From Oryzomicrobium sp. (GTDB taxonomy: Bacteria; Pseudomonadota; Gammaproteobacteria; Burkholderiales; Rhodocyclaceae), in contig NZ_JAJTBG010000020.1 of assembly GCF_021287045.1 (NCBI RefSeq), positions 1 through 40,756 of the forward strand: a DNA stretch of 40,756 bases, given 5' to 3'. The position numbers and the translations under genes were made by a program. The notes under the pieces were generated by a model. The model saw only the letters and a list, made by a program, of their open reading frames with translations. It did no database searches and was not told where the DNA came from. Positions 25,595 through 34,543 of the stretch are shown piece by piece. Positions within the stretch are counted from its first letter, which is position 1; each line of letters opens with the position of its first letter.

Positions 25595-25632
25595 GAGAAA
25601 TGGCCACTCGCAAAAGTGGCCATTTCTCTTTT
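25595..25632 (+). terminator. Strong hairpin after the cassette island
   Basis: A perfect 14-bp stem GAGAAATGGCCACT / AGTGGCCATTTCTC (25595-25608 and 25615-25628) with a CGCAAA loop, then TTTTG. It would end transcripts from the cassettes. Confidence 0.8.
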
Positions 25633-25723
25633 GCGGAAACGTATGCCACAGCTACCTATCGCCAGTTCTCAGTTCCTCCCAATCCCCACCGTATAAATCG
25701 CCCCGCCATCAAATCGATCACCA

Positions 25724-26203
25724 TCAGCCGCGCCGAGCCGCTTCAATCGTTGCGATGTCGATCTTGCCCATTTGCATCATCGCCTCGAAAGCGCGTTTGG
25801 CCGCTGCGCGGTCGGGGTCGGTGTAGGTGGCGATCAGGGCGCGGGGCGTGATCTGCCACGACAGGCCCCATTTGTCCTTGCACCAGCCGCAGGCGCTGGC
25901 CTGGCCGCCGTTGGTGACGATTGCATCCCATAGGCGGTCGGTTTCGGCCTGGTTATCGGTGGCCACCTGGAAGGAGAACGCTTCGCTGTGGGGGCATCCC
26001 GGCCCGCCGTTCAGGCCGATGCAGGGAATGCCCATCACGGTGAATTCAACCACCAGGACGTCGCCCTCCTTGCCGGCGGGGTAGTCGCCGGGGGCGCGGT
26101 GGATGGCGCCCACGGCGCTGTCCGGAAAGGTCTTGGCGTAGAACTGGGCGGCGTCCAAGGCGGTGCCGTCGAACCACAGACAGATCGTGTTTTTGCTGAC
26201 CAT
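25724..26203 (-). CDS. VOC/PhnB-like protein
   Basis: A 159-residue protein of the PhnB/3-demethylubiquinone methyltransferase-like branch of the vicinal oxygen chelate superfamily. It has CLWFDGTALDAAQFYAKTFP at the start and WGLSWQITPRAL near residue 115, both typical of this branch. The ATG at 26203 has GAGAAAGG upstream. Reaction unknown; these small enzymes are often annotated only by fold. It stands alone, facing away from the cassette island with normal GC content. Confidence 0.85.
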   Translation of the reverse strand: MVSKNTICLWFDGTALDAAQFYAKTFPDSAVGAIHRAPGDYPAGKEGDVLVVEFTVMGIPCIGLNGGPGCPHSEAFSFQVATDNQAETDRLWDAIVTNGGQASACGWCKDKWGLSWQITPRALIATYTDPDRAAAKRAFEAMMQMGKIDIATIEAARRG

Positions 26204-26410
26204 TGCCTTTCTCCACGGGATGGAACGTTGGGCCCCGCTGCGGCGGTGTCCAATGGGTTGGGCAATGGGATCGCTGCCGGGTTGCGCCCGGTGGGGCGGC
26301 TGTATTGTCGGCAATGGCGATGTCGTGGGCAGCTACCGGGGGCACGGTATCTATGCGGCACTGAAAGGGGATGGCCAAACCCCAGGATTGGCGGGGTGCT
26401 TCAGGCCATG

Positions 26411-26482
26411 GTGCTGGAACGCCAGATTCGGCGCGGTATTCGGAAGGGGATGCCTGAAGATGCCCTACTGGCGCGGTGTTCC
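26411..26482 (+). repeat. Two REP-like elements in tandem
   Basis: Copy one, 26411-26441, has CTGGAACGCCAGATTCGGCG; copy two, 26451-26482, has GAAGATGCCCTACTGGCGCG. A degenerate third stretch (CCAGGATTGGCGGGG) lies near 26380. They occupy the 478-base gap 26204-26681, which otherwise holds no gene I can support. Confidence 0.75.
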
Positions 26483-26681
26483 AAAGAACGGGGCGTAGCC
26501 GCCGGTCGCTACGGTGCAAGGCCGTAACCGGGCCCGGCGTTGCACCGGGCTGTAGCACAGGGCCTGAAAATGGCGGGGGCGGGATGCTTGGTACCGGACG
26601 GTCATGCCGGCCGGGCCCGATCCCGCCCCCTATACACGGAGTGCCGCGGGGACGGCGCCCCGCGGGTGGTTGCGCTGGACG

Positions 26682-29369
26682 TCAGTTCTGCAACGGCTTG
26701 ATCACGCGCTTCACCGCCGGGTCTTCGGGGTGGGGGTGGATGGTGAAGCCCAGGCTGGTCATCAGCTTGAACATCTTGGAGTTGAGGGCCAGCACGTCGC
26801 CGACCACGGCCCGGTAGCCCTTGAGGCGGGCGGCTTCGATCAGGGCGCTCATCAGCTTGCGGCCGACGCCGCGCTTCTGCCAGGCGTCGGCCACGGCCAG
26901 GGCGAATTCCACGGTCTCGCCGTCCGGGTTGAGCACGTAGCGCGAGACGCCCACCTGGACCTCCTTGCCGTCTTCCTCGGTGACGGCGACGAAGGCCATT
27001 TCCCGGTCGTAGTCGATCTGGGTGAAGCGCACCAGCATGGACTGGGTCAGTTCGCGGATGGTGTCCATGAAGCGGTAGTACTTGGATTCGTCGGACATGT
27101 GGGCGACGAAATCCTTTTCCATCTCCGCGTCTTCGGGCCGGATCGGGCGGATGTGAACCACCTGGCCGTCGGGCAGCACCCATTCCTCCACCATGTGGCT
27201 GGGGTAGGGGTGGATGGCCATGTGGGAGTAGCGGTCGCCGGTGACCGGGGCGAAGTCGATGACGATGCGGGCGTCGGCGGCGATGGCGCCGTTCTCGTCG
27301 ATGATCAGCGGGTTGAGGTCCAGCTCCTGGAGCCAGGGCAGTTCGCAGACCATCTCGGAGATGCGCAGCAGCACGTCCTCCAGGGCGTCCATGTTCACCG
27401 CCGGCTGGTTGCGGTATTCGCCGAGCAGGGCATGGACCTTGGTGGAGCGGATCAGGTCCTCGGCCAGCACCGCGTTGAGCGGCGGCAGGGCCACGGCGCG
27501 GTCGGAGAAGATCTCGCATTCCTGGCCGCCGGCGCCGAAGGTGATGACCGGGCCGAAGGTCGGGTCGCGCACCACGCCCACCATCAGCTCGCGGCCGTTG
27601 GGGCGGGCGACGAAGGGCTCGATGGAAACGCCGTTGATGCGGGCGTTGGGATGGTTGCGCGCCACCGTGTCGAGAATGTCCAGGTAGGCGTTGCGCACTG
27701 CCCCGGCATTGGTGACGTTGAGGCGCACGCCGCCGGCCTCGGTCTTGCGCTGGATGTCCGGGGAATCGACCTTCATCGCCACCGGGAAGCCGATCTGCTC
27801 GGCGAGCAGCAGGGCCTCGGTGGCGGTGCGGGCGACCATGGTCTGGGCCACGGGAATCTTGAAGGCGCGCAGCACCGACTTGGATTCCATTTCCGAGAGC
27901 ACCTTGCGCCGTTCCGCGAGCACCGCCTCGATCAGCATCTTGGCGCCTTCGGTCTCGGTCTTGGCCTGGCGGGAGACGGGTTCCGGGGTTTGCAGCAGCA
28001 GCTTCTGGTGCTTGTAGTAGGTGGAGATGTGATAGAACAGTTCCACCGCCGTCTCGGGCATGCGGAAGGCGGGAATGCCGGCCTCGGTGAGCACCTTGCG
28101 CGCCTCGAAGGTCTGGGCCTCGCCCATCCAGCAGGCGACGATGGGCTTGCTGCCCGCGTCCATGGCGGCGATCACCGCCTTGGCCACGCCCATCGGGTCG
28201 GTCATGGCCTGGGGGGTGAGCATCACCAGCAGGCCGTCGATGCCCGGGTCGTCCATGCAGGCGGCGATGGCGGCCTGGTAGCGTTCCGGCGTGGCGTCGC
28301 CGACGATGTCCACCGGGTTGGCCCGGGACCAGTTGGCGGGCAGACAGCCGTTGAGGGCGCCGAGGGTGTTCTGGGACAGCTCGGCGAGGGGAATCTTCAG
28401 CTCGGCGGCGTGGTCCGCGGCCATGGCGCCGGGGCCGCCGCCGTTGGTCATGATCAGCAGACGGTTGCCCTGGGGGCGGAACTTGGTGGCCATGCCCTTG
28501 GCGGCGTAGAACAGCTGGCCGATGTTGGACACCCGCACCACGCCGGCGCGTTTGATGGCGGCCTCGAACACGGCGTCGGAGCCGGCCTTGACGCCGGAGT
28601 GGAGCAGGGCGGCGGCGGAGCCCGATTCGTAGCGGCCGGCCTTGAGCAGCACGATGGGCTTGATGCGGGCGGCGGAACGCACCGCGCTCATGAAGCGGCG
28701 GGCGTTACGGATGCCTTCCACGTACAGCAGGATGTAGTGGGTGCGGTTGTCGTAGACCAGGTAATCGAGGATCTCGCCGAACTCGATGTCCGACGAGCTG
28801 CCCAGGGACACCACCGAGGAAAAGCCCACGTCGTTGACCTTGGCCCAGTCGAGAATGGCCGCGCATAGGGCGCCGGACTGGGACACCAGGGCCAGGTTGC
28901 CGGGCTTGGCATTGACGTTGGCGAAGGTGGAGTTGAGGCCCAGGGTGGGGCGGATCAGGCCCAGACAGTTGGGGCCGAGGATGCGCACGCCGTAGCTGCG
29001 GGCGATCTCCAGCATCTTGCGCTCCAGGGCGGCGCCCTGGTGGCCCGCCTCGGAGAAGCCGGCGGTGATGATTACCACGAACTTCACCCCGGCGCGGCCG
29101 CACTGCTCGATGATGCCCGGCACGGTCTGGGGCCGGGTGGCGATCACCGCCAGGTCCACCCGCACGCCCACGTCCTCGATGGTCTTGTAGCACGGGGTGC
29201 CGTGCACCTCGGCGTGTTTGGGATTGACGGCGAACAGGCGTCCCTTGTAACCGGCGCCGATCATGTTGCGGAAGATCACGCTGCCCACCGAGTTTTCCCG
29301 GTCCGAGGCGCCGATCACGGCTACCGATTTGGGTTCGAATAGGGGGGTGAGATAGTGTTCTTCGACCAT
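26682..29369 (-). CDS. Pat-like acyl-CoA synthetase (ADP-forming)/GNAT acetyltransferase fusion
   Basis: An 895-residue protein with an N-terminal CoA-binding domain (about 8-140: FEPKSVAVIGAS), a succinyl-CoA-synthetase-like domain (about 150-300), an ATP-grasp domain (about 480-700) and a C-terminal GNAT domain (about 730-895) with the acetyl-CoA loop QKRGVGRKL. This is the layout of Pat, the protein lysine acetyltransferase that inactivates acetyl-CoA synthetase in Salmonella. His257 in LLHSGVKAGSDAV falls where active ADP-forming synthetases carry their phosphohistidine, so ligase activity may be retained. It is a single gene with REP-like elements beyond its stop. Confidence 0.88.
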   Translation of the reverse strand: MVEEHYLTPLFEPKSVAVIGASDRENSVGSVIFRNMIGAGYKGRLFAVNPKHAEVHGTPCYKTIEDVGVRVDLAVIATRPQTVPGIIEQCGRAGVKFVVIITAGFSEAGHQGAALERKMLEIARSYGVRILGPNCLGLIRPTLGLNSTFANVNAKPGNLALVSQSGALCAAILDWAKVNDVGFSSVVSLGSSSDIEFGEILDYLVYDNRTHYILLYVEGIRNARRFMSAVRSAARIKPIVLLKAGRYESGSAAALLHSGVKAGSDAVFEAAIKRAGVVRVSNIGQLFYAAKGMATKFRPQGNRLLIMTNGGGPGAMAADHAAELKIPLAELSQNTLGALNGCLPANWSRANPVDIVGDATPERYQAAIAACMDDPGIDGLLVMLTPQAMTDPMGVAKAVIAAMDAGSKPIVACWMGEAQTFEARKVLTEAGIPAFRMPETAVELFYHISTYYKHQKLLLQTPEPVSRQAKTETEGAKMLIEAVLAERRKVLSEMESKSVLRAFKIPVAQTMVARTATEALLLAEQIGFPVAMKVDSPDIQRKTEAGGVRLNVTNAGAVRNAYLDILDTVARNHPNARINGVSIEPFVARPNGRELMVGVVRDPTFGPVITFGAGGQECEIFSDRAVALPPLNAVLAEDLIRSTKVHALLGEYRNQPAVNMDALEDVLLRISEMVCELPWLQELDLNPLIIDENGAIAADARIVIDFAPVTGDRYSHMAIHPYPSHMVEEWVLPDGQVVHIRPIRPEDAEMEKDFVAHMSDESKYYRFMDTIRELTQSMLVRFTQIDYDREMAFVAVTEEDGKEVQVGVSRYVLNPDGETVEFALAVADAWQKRGVGRKLMSALIEAARLKGYRAVVGDVLALNSKMFKLMTSLGFTIHPHPEDPAVKRVIKPLQN

Positions 29370-29678
29370 AGCTGAACTCTGAGCTTTTCCACGGAACGCC
29401 CGTCGTGCGAGGGGCGCTGATTATTGTCGGCGCTGCCCGCCCAAGCCCCGGAAAATGGGAATTGTGCGTTGCAGCAATCTACCATAACCGGGGAATAGGG
29501 CAACGGGCCATGACGTCGTTTTGTTTGCGCCAGATCAAGAGGCGCGGGACTGTCATAATCCGCCCCCTGTTTCCGGCGGGTTGGGGTTTCAGTCGTGCTT
29601 CGGGGCGGGGTTCCCGCCGTGGGCCGCTGCCGGGCCCGACCGTCGGCTCGAAAGTGGTTTGAATTTCGGATTGTGCCA
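29370..29678. other. Divergent intergenic region, no gene seen
   Basis: This 309-base gap lies between the Pat-like gene (minus) and a methyltransferase gene (plus) and should hold both promoters. A sequence TTGCG-CCAG-ATCAA near 29526 matches only one half of an FNR-type site. No RNA or repeat is recognised. Confidence 0.4.
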
Positions 29679-30254
29679 ATGATTACGGATAATTTCTCTC
29701 CTGCCGCCGCTACGGCGCCCTCGCCCTGGGTGGCGCGCTTCGCCCCGCTCGTTCCGGCCGGTGGCACCGCCCTCGACCTGGCCTGCGGCGGCGGCCGCCA
29801 CAGCCGCCTCCTGGCCGGCCTGGGCCACCCGGTGCTGGCGGTGGATCGGGACGCCGCAGCCCTGGCGTCCCTGGCCGGCGTGGCGGGGGTGACGACCCTG
29901 GCCGCCGACCTGGAAGGCCCGCTGGATGCGCCCTGGCCCCTGGCCGGGCGGCGCTTTGCCGGCATCGTCGTCGCCAACTACCTGCACCGTCCGCGCCTGC
30001 CGGACCTGGCGGCCCTGCTCGACGCCACCGGGGTACTCATCTACGAAACCTTCATGGTAGGCAACGAGCGCCACGGCAAGCCGTCCCGCCCCGATTTCCT
30101 GCTGCGCTCCCAGGAACTGCTGGCCTGGGCCCAGGCCCTGGGCTGGCGGGTGGTGGCCTTCGAGGAGGGGGAGGTAGGAGGCGCGGCGGGCCAGCGCCCG
30201 GCCGTGGTGCAGCGCCTGTGCGCCGTGGCCGGCGAGGTGGCGGTGCGGCTGTAG
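29679..30254 (+). CDS. Class I SAM-dependent methyltransferase (TehB-like)
   Basis: A 191-residue methyltransferase. Motif I is ALDLACGGGRHSRLLAGLGH (about 27-46), the acidic residue ending the second strand is in VLAVDRD, and GIVVANYLHRPRLPDL gives motif IV. The form resembles TehB/YeeZ-type small methyltransferases. The ATG at 29679 starts just before the fold; an upstream ATG at 29595 would add an Arg-rich stretch without support. Substrate unknown. Confidence 0.8.
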   Translation: MITDNFSPAAATAPSPWVARFAPLVPAGGTALDLACGGGRHSRLLAGLGHPVLAVDRDAAALASLAGVAGVTTLAADLEGPLDAPWPLAGRRFAGIVVANYLHRPRLPDLAALLDATGVLIYETFMVGNERHGKPSRPDFLLRSQELLAWAQALGWRVVAFEEGEVGGAAGQRPAVVQRLCAVAGEVAVRL

Positions 30255-30515
30255 CCTGCCCACCGGTTCCGTAGCCACGGGGCGGGACGATAGCGCTTCC
30301 CGGCGGGCCCGCCTATCCGGGAAACCCCTCGGCGCGGCATCCCGCCGCCCCCCGCTTGCTTCGCCCGTCCCGGTTGCTCTGGTCGTTCCCGTTGCCCACG
30401 TTGCTCCCCGGCAAGGACGGCCTGCCAGAAGGAGGATAATGGCCGGCTTTGCTCCGGCCGGCGCCTGCACCTCGGCCTCCACTCGGTCTCCACTCGGCCT
30501 CCATCGTCTGCCGCC

Positions 30516-31391
30516 ATGCCTTACCTGATCTTCATCACCTTCGTCTGGGCCCTGTCCTTCAACCTGATCGGCGAATTCATCGCCGGGCGCGTGGACAGCG
30601 ACTTCGCCGTGCTCACCCGGGTGGTGCTGGCCGGCGCCGCCTTCCTGCCCTTCACCCGCTGGCGCGGCGTGCCGGCGCCCCTGCTGTGGGGCACCGTGGC
30701 CGCCGGGGCGCTCCAGTTCGGCGTCACCTACCTGTGTCTGTACCGTTCCTACGGCTACCTGACGGTGCCCGAGGTACTGCTGTTCACCATCTTCACCCCG
30801 GTCTACGTGACCCTGCTCGACGACCTGCTGGCACGGCGCTTCAACCCTTGGGCCAGCCTCGCCGCCCTGGTGGCGGTGGGCGGAGCGCTGATCATCCGTT
30901 ACGGTGGCCTGAGCGGCCACTTCCTCACCGGCTTCTTCCTGCTGCAACTGGCCAACCTGACCTTCGCCGCCGGCCAGGTGGGCTACCGCCGGGTGGTGGC
31001 GCGCTATCCGAGCCCCTGGCCGGCCTACCGCACCTTCGGCTTCTTCTTCCTTGGCGCCCTGGCGGTGGCCCTGCCGTCGTTCCTGATCTTCGGCAATCCG
31101 GCCAAACTGCCCGCCACCGGCCTGCAATGGGGCGTGCTCGCCTTCATGGGACTGGGCGCCTCGGCCCTGGGCTTCTACTTCTGGAACAAGGGCGCCTGCC
31201 AGGTGGATGCGGGCACCCTGGGCATCATGAACAACATGCACATCCCCGCCGGCCTGGCCCTGAGCCTGCTGGTGTGGCGCCACGAAACCGACCTGGGCCG
31301 GCTGCTGGCCGGCGGCGCGGTGATGGGGGCGGCCCTGGCGCTCAATGCCTGGGGCCGGCGGCGCCAGGCGGCCCGGCTGGCGGCGGCCTGA
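30516..31391 (+). CDS. EamA/DMT family membrane transporter
   Basis: A 291-residue inner-membrane protein with about ten hydrophobic helices and the two-repeat layout of the drug/metabolite transporter superfamily. Motifs include FVWALSFNLIGEFI at the start and LGASALGFYFWNKGACQVDA in the second half. Members export amino acids or small metabolites. It follows the methyltransferase gene by 261 bases on the same strand. Substrate not determinable. Confidence 0.85.
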   Translation: MPYLIFITFVWALSFNLIGEFIAGRVDSDFAVLTRVVLAGAAFLPFTRWRGVPAPLLWGTVAAGALQFGVTYLCLYRSYGYLTVPEVLLFTIFTPVYVTLLDDLLARRFNPWASLAALVAVGGALIIRYGGLSGHFLTGFFLLQLANLTFAAGQVGYRRVVARYPSPWPAYRTFGFFFLGALAVALPSFLIFGNPAKLPATGLQWGVLAFMGLGASALGFYFWNKGACQVDAGTLGIMNNMHIPAGLALSLLVWRHETDLGRLLAGGAVMGAALALNAWGRRRQAARLAAA

Positions 31392-31459
31392 GGGAAGGGG
31401 GATCGGGCGTGCGGATTGCCTTGATTCTGAAACCCCGCGCCCAGCCTGGCTTTCCGCAT

Positions 31460-31535
31460 GGCATGGCTGGAGAGCCGCGCCAGCTCTTGCGTTCCACGAT
31501 GCCTGCCTGAAAGTCAGCGCCTGGCGCGGACTTTG
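31460..31535. repeat. REP-like inverted pair
   Basis: CCGCGCCAG (31475-31483) and CTGGCGCGG (31521-31529) are the cores of a reverse and a forward copy, 37 bases apart. They lie in the 258-base gap where the EamA gene and mnmH converge. Confidence 0.7.
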
Positions 31536-31649
31536 GCGGGGTGGGCCTGCCGCTCCCCCTGTCCTTCAGGTGAACGTGGGCTGCTGGGCAAGCCACGGTG
31601 GCGGACGCAGCGGCAGCTGGTGGCGCCTGCTAGAACAATCCGACCCGCG

Positions 31650-32729
31650 TCAGGCCGTGACCGTGGCGTCCGCAGCGTCCTGGGTGTCGGCCGCCAGGAT
31701 GCTGGCGGCCAGGGCGGCGATGCCGGTTTCCGACAGGTCGTCGGTGGCGAATTCCCGGGAGGTGGCCAGGCCGGTGTAGTTGCGGTCCTGGGAGGCGGCG
31801 TAGAGGGGGTCGTAGTGGCCGGTGAGCAGTTCTTCCACCAGGGCGCGGAAGTTGCCGGCCCGGGCCAGCTCGCTCCAGCGGGCAATGGTCTCGCCGCCGC
31901 GCAGGGCCTTGAGGCCGCCCAGGCGCTGCACCAGCCATTCCGGATCGGCCAGGAAGTAGTCGTAGTCGCGCAGCAGGAAGTCCACCCGGGCCGGCACGCT
32001 GGCCGACACCACCCGGCAGGCGCCGCCGCGGATGGCGGTGATCAGGGCTTCGGGCACGTGCACCTTGCCGATCTTGCGCGATTCGGCCTCCACGTACACC
32101 GGCCGGGCCGCGTCGAACCCCTGGAGGGCCTGGCGCAGCCCGGTCTCGAACCATTTCTGGCTGGGCTGGGGGGCGCCGGGCAGCACGCCCAGCACCGAGC
32201 CCTTGTGGCAGGCCAGGGCTTCCAGGTCGAGCACCTGGGCGCCGGCGGCGGCCAGGTGGTGCAGCACCCGGCTCTTGCCGCTGCCGGTGGCGCCGGCCAC
32301 CACCTTCCAGGCAAAGCGCGGCGGCAGCGTTTCCAGGTCGGCGACCACCATGTGACGGTAGGCCTTGTAGCCGCCTTCGAGTTGCTGGGCGTTCCAGCCG
32401 ATGGAGCGGAACACGGTGACCATGGCGCCGGAGCGCATTCCGCCCCGCCAGCAGGCGATCAGGGGCTTCCAGCCCTTGGGCCGGTCGAGGAAGCGTTCGC
32501 GCAGGTGGGCGGCGATGTTGGCCGAGATGTAGGCGGCGCCGAGCTTCTTGGCCTCGAAGGGAGACACCTGCTTGTACAGGGTGCCCACCTCGGCCCGCTG
32601 CTCGTCGTTCAGCACAGGACAGTTGATGGCGCCGGGGATGTGGTCTTCGGCGAATTCGAGGGGGGAGCGGACGTCGATGATTTCGTCGAATTCCGCAAGC
32701 TGTGCTACGGTGGCAACCCCGTTTTTCAT
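31650..32729 (-). CDS. mnmH: tRNA 2-selenouridine synthase
   Basis: A 359-residue protein with an N-terminal rhodanese domain (about 1-125) whose catalytic Cys is in IACWRGGMRSGAM, and a P-loop domain with GATGSGKSRVLHHLA (about 147-161). This is MnmH/SelU/YbbB, which geranylates 2-thiouridine at the tRNA wobble position and replaces it with selenium using selenophosphate. The ATG at 32729 is chosen because it begins just before the rhodanese fold; longer frames enter the gap to selD. It is divergent from selD, which makes its selenium donor. Confidence 0.93.
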   Translation of the reverse strand: MKNGVATVAQLAEFDEIIDVRSPLEFAEDHIPGAINCPVLNDEQRAEVGTLYKQVSPFEAKKLGAAYISANIAAHLRERFLDRPKGWKPLIACWRGGMRSGAMVTVFRSIGWNAQQLEGGYKAYRHMVVADLETLPPRFAWKVVAGATGSGKSRVLHHLAAAGAQVLDLEALACHKGSVLGVLPGAPQPSQKWFETGLRQALQGFDAARPVYVEAESRKIGKVHVPEALITAIRGGACRVVSASVPARVDFLLRDYDYFLADPEWLVQRLGGLKALRGGETIARWSELARAGNFRALVEELLTGHYDPLYAASQDRNYTGLATSREFATDDLSETGIAALAASILAADTQDAADATVTA

Positions 32730-32811
32730 GGACTTAGATTCCGTGGCGTGAAGCCCGCCAATTACGTGGCCGACTTGGTTCGGCTCGGTGGGACGCCCGG
32801 GAGAGGACATC

Positions 32812-33864
32812 ATGGAAGTCAAACTGACGCAATTTTCCCATGGCGGCGGCTGCGGCTGCAAAATCGCCCCCGCCGTCCTGCAAAAAATCCTCGCCACCAT
32901 GCCTCCCGGGGTGATTCCCCCGGACCTGCTGGTGGGCACCGAATCGAGCGACGACGCGGCGGTGTACCGGCTCAACGACAGCCAGGCCCTGGTGGCCACC
33001 ACCGACTTCTTCACGCCGATCGTCGATGACCCCTACGACTTCGGCCGCATCGCCGCCACCAACGCCCTGTCCGACGTCTACGCTATGGGCGGCACCCCGG
33101 TGCTGGCCCTGGCCCTGGTGGGCATGCCCCTCGACAAACTGCCCCTGGACGTGATCGGGCGCATCCTCGAAGGTGGCGCCAGCATCTGCCGCGAGGCCGG
33201 CATTCCCGTGGCCGGCGGCCACTCCATCGACGTGCTGGAACCGATCTACGGTCTGGTCGGCCTGGGTGTGGTCCATCCCGAGCGGGTCAAGCGCAACGAC
33301 CGGGCCCAAGCCGGCGACGTGCTGATCCTGGGCAAGCCCCTGGGCGTGGGCATCCTCTCGGCTGCGCTGAAGAAGGGCAAGCTGACTCCCGAGGGCTACC
33401 AGACCATGGTGCGCTGGACCACCACTCTCAACAAGGTGGGCGCCACCCTGGCCGGGCTGGACGCGGTCCATGCCATGACCGACGTCACCGGCTTCGGCCT
33501 GGCCGGCCACCTGTTGGAAATCTGCCGCGGCTCGACGCTGGATGCCCGGGTACGCTTCGCCGACCTGCCCCTGATCGACGAGGCCGTGACCCACGTCAAG
33601 GACGGCATTGCCACCGGCGCTTCCACCCGCAACTGGGCCGGCTACGGCGACCAGGTGGAACTGGCCCCGGGCATGGACGCCAACGGCTGGGAACAGAAGC
33701 TGGTGACCGATCCCCAGACCTCCGGCGGCCTGCTGGTGGCCTGCGCGCCGGACCAGGTCGAAGCGGTGCTGGCAACCTTCCGCGAGGCCGGCTTCGCCGA
33801 GGCCGCCGCCATCGGCGAGCTGGCCGCTACGGCAAGCGACGCGCCGCGGCTGCGGCTTGTTTGA
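32812..33864 (+). CDS. selD: Selenophosphate synthetase
   Basis: A 350-residue enzyme that makes selenophosphate from selenide and ATP. HGGGCGCKIAP (about 8-18) holds the catalytic Cys and Lys; this copy uses Cys, not selenocysteine. TESSDDAAVYRL and TDVTGFGLAGHLLE are further family motifs. The ATG at 32812 has GAGAGG upstream. The divergent mnmH 82 bases away is the likely user of the product. No selA, selB or selC is in the window. Confidence 0.95.
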   Translation: MEVKLTQFSHGGGCGCKIAPAVLQKILATMPPGVIPPDLLVGTESSDDAAVYRLNDSQALVATTDFFTPIVDDPYDFGRIAATNALSDVYAMGGTPVLALALVGMPLDKLPLDVIGRILEGGASICREAGIPVAGGHSIDVLEPIYGLVGLGVVHPERVKRNDRAQAGDVLILGKPLGVGILSAALKKGKLTPEGYQTMVRWTTTLNKVGATLAGLDAVHAMTDVTGFGLAGHLLEICRGSTLDARVRFADLPLIDEAVTHVKDGIATGASTRNWAGYGDQVELAPGMDANGWEQKLVTDPQTSGGLLVACAPDQVEAVLATFREAGFAEAAAIGELAATASDAPRLRLV

Positions 33865-34110
33865 CTGAGGGAAGCCTCTGCTGGACGTGCCCAGCGCTGA
33901 AAAGCGCGCCACCAGAGCACCCAGGACGCCAAGGGGGCACCAGGGAAACCGGCTGAACCGCGAGCAACCAGCGTTGCAGAGGCGCGGCGGGAAGGCAGGT
34001 GTCTATGCAGTGGTCAGTTTTTGTGCCCGGCCTGGAAAGGCGCGCCAATACTCGATCTACAAGGCACCTTCCCGCTAAGCCAATACCGGCGAGGCTCTCG
34101 GCCGGCATAC

Positions 34111-34146
34111 CTTCAAACGCCGCGCCAGTCGTGGCTTTCCGGGCAG
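34111..34146 (-). repeat. REP-like element, reverse orientation
   Basis: On the minus strand it reads CCGGAAAGCCACGACTGGCG followed by CGGCGTTTG, almost the same as the copy at 23511-23542. A degenerate stretch with GGCGCGCCAATACT lies about 60 bases before it. Confidence 0.8.
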
Positions 34147-34280
34147 TGCCTCAACCCAGGCGCCCCCATGTGCCCTTCTCCCCCGCCGAGCAACGCAGGC
34201 CGGGACGGAAAAGGGCGAGGACTGTTTGAGGCCGCAGGCCGAGTTCCGCAGCCCCCGTCCCGGGCGAGTAGCGCAGGGGA

Positions 34281-34302
34281 CCCCCAGCGCTTTTGCTGGG
34301 GG
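34281..34302. other. Hairpin with 8-bp perfect arms
   Basis: CCCCCAGC and GCTGGGGG with a GCTTTT loop, inside the mosaic repeat region. It is not followed by a T-run. Confidence 0.7.
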
Positions 34303-34328
34303 CGGGGAAGCGGGCACGGCGTTCTTTG

Positions 34329-34358
34329 GCTACTTTCTGTCGCCGGACAGAAAGTAGC
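34329..34358. other. Hairpin with 13-bp perfect arms
   Basis: GCTACTTTCTGTC (34329-34341) and GACAGAAAGTAGC (34346-34358) with loop GCCG. The perfect pairing in otherwise non-coding DNA suggests a structured repeat or RNA rather than chance. Confidence 0.8.
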
Positions 34359-34543
34359 TCGCCGTCAGGCGAAACCCGGCGGTTCAGATTGTGCCGGCGC
34401 CAGGTGAGGGCAACGCTGAAAAGCGAACCACTAGGGCACCACGGGACACCAAGGAAAGCCGATTCGCCGTTCGACGTGGTACCCCTCGGTGTCCTGGCGG
34501 TTCGCCTCGCCTTTACCTCGCCCGAGGCAAGGATGTCGTTCCC

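Larger units (their letters stand above)
33893..34510. repeat. Mosaic repeat region between selD and the esterase gene
   Basis: This part of the 679-base gap (33865-34543) holds no supported gene. CGCTGAAAAGCG begins two related stretches (about 33894-33950 and 34413-34463), each continuing with CACC/GGACACCAAGG-type units. A third, inverted copy of that unit lies at about 34476-34504. Between them is a structured block (about 34180-34380) resembling repeats I know from other betaproteobacterial genomes. Confidence 0.6.

Noticed and set aside
26227-26260. Two GTTGGGC sequences as further cassette cores
   Set aside because: No partner box or arm pairing around them, and the GC content is that of the chromosome; probably chance.
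29526-29540. FNR box before the methyltransferase gene
   Set aside because: Only the ATCAA half matches; the other half is TTGCG and no promoter is placed correctly.
33865-34543. Small protein genes in the selD-esterase gap
   Set aside because: Short frames in several directions overlap hairpins and repeats and have no ribosome site or family match.
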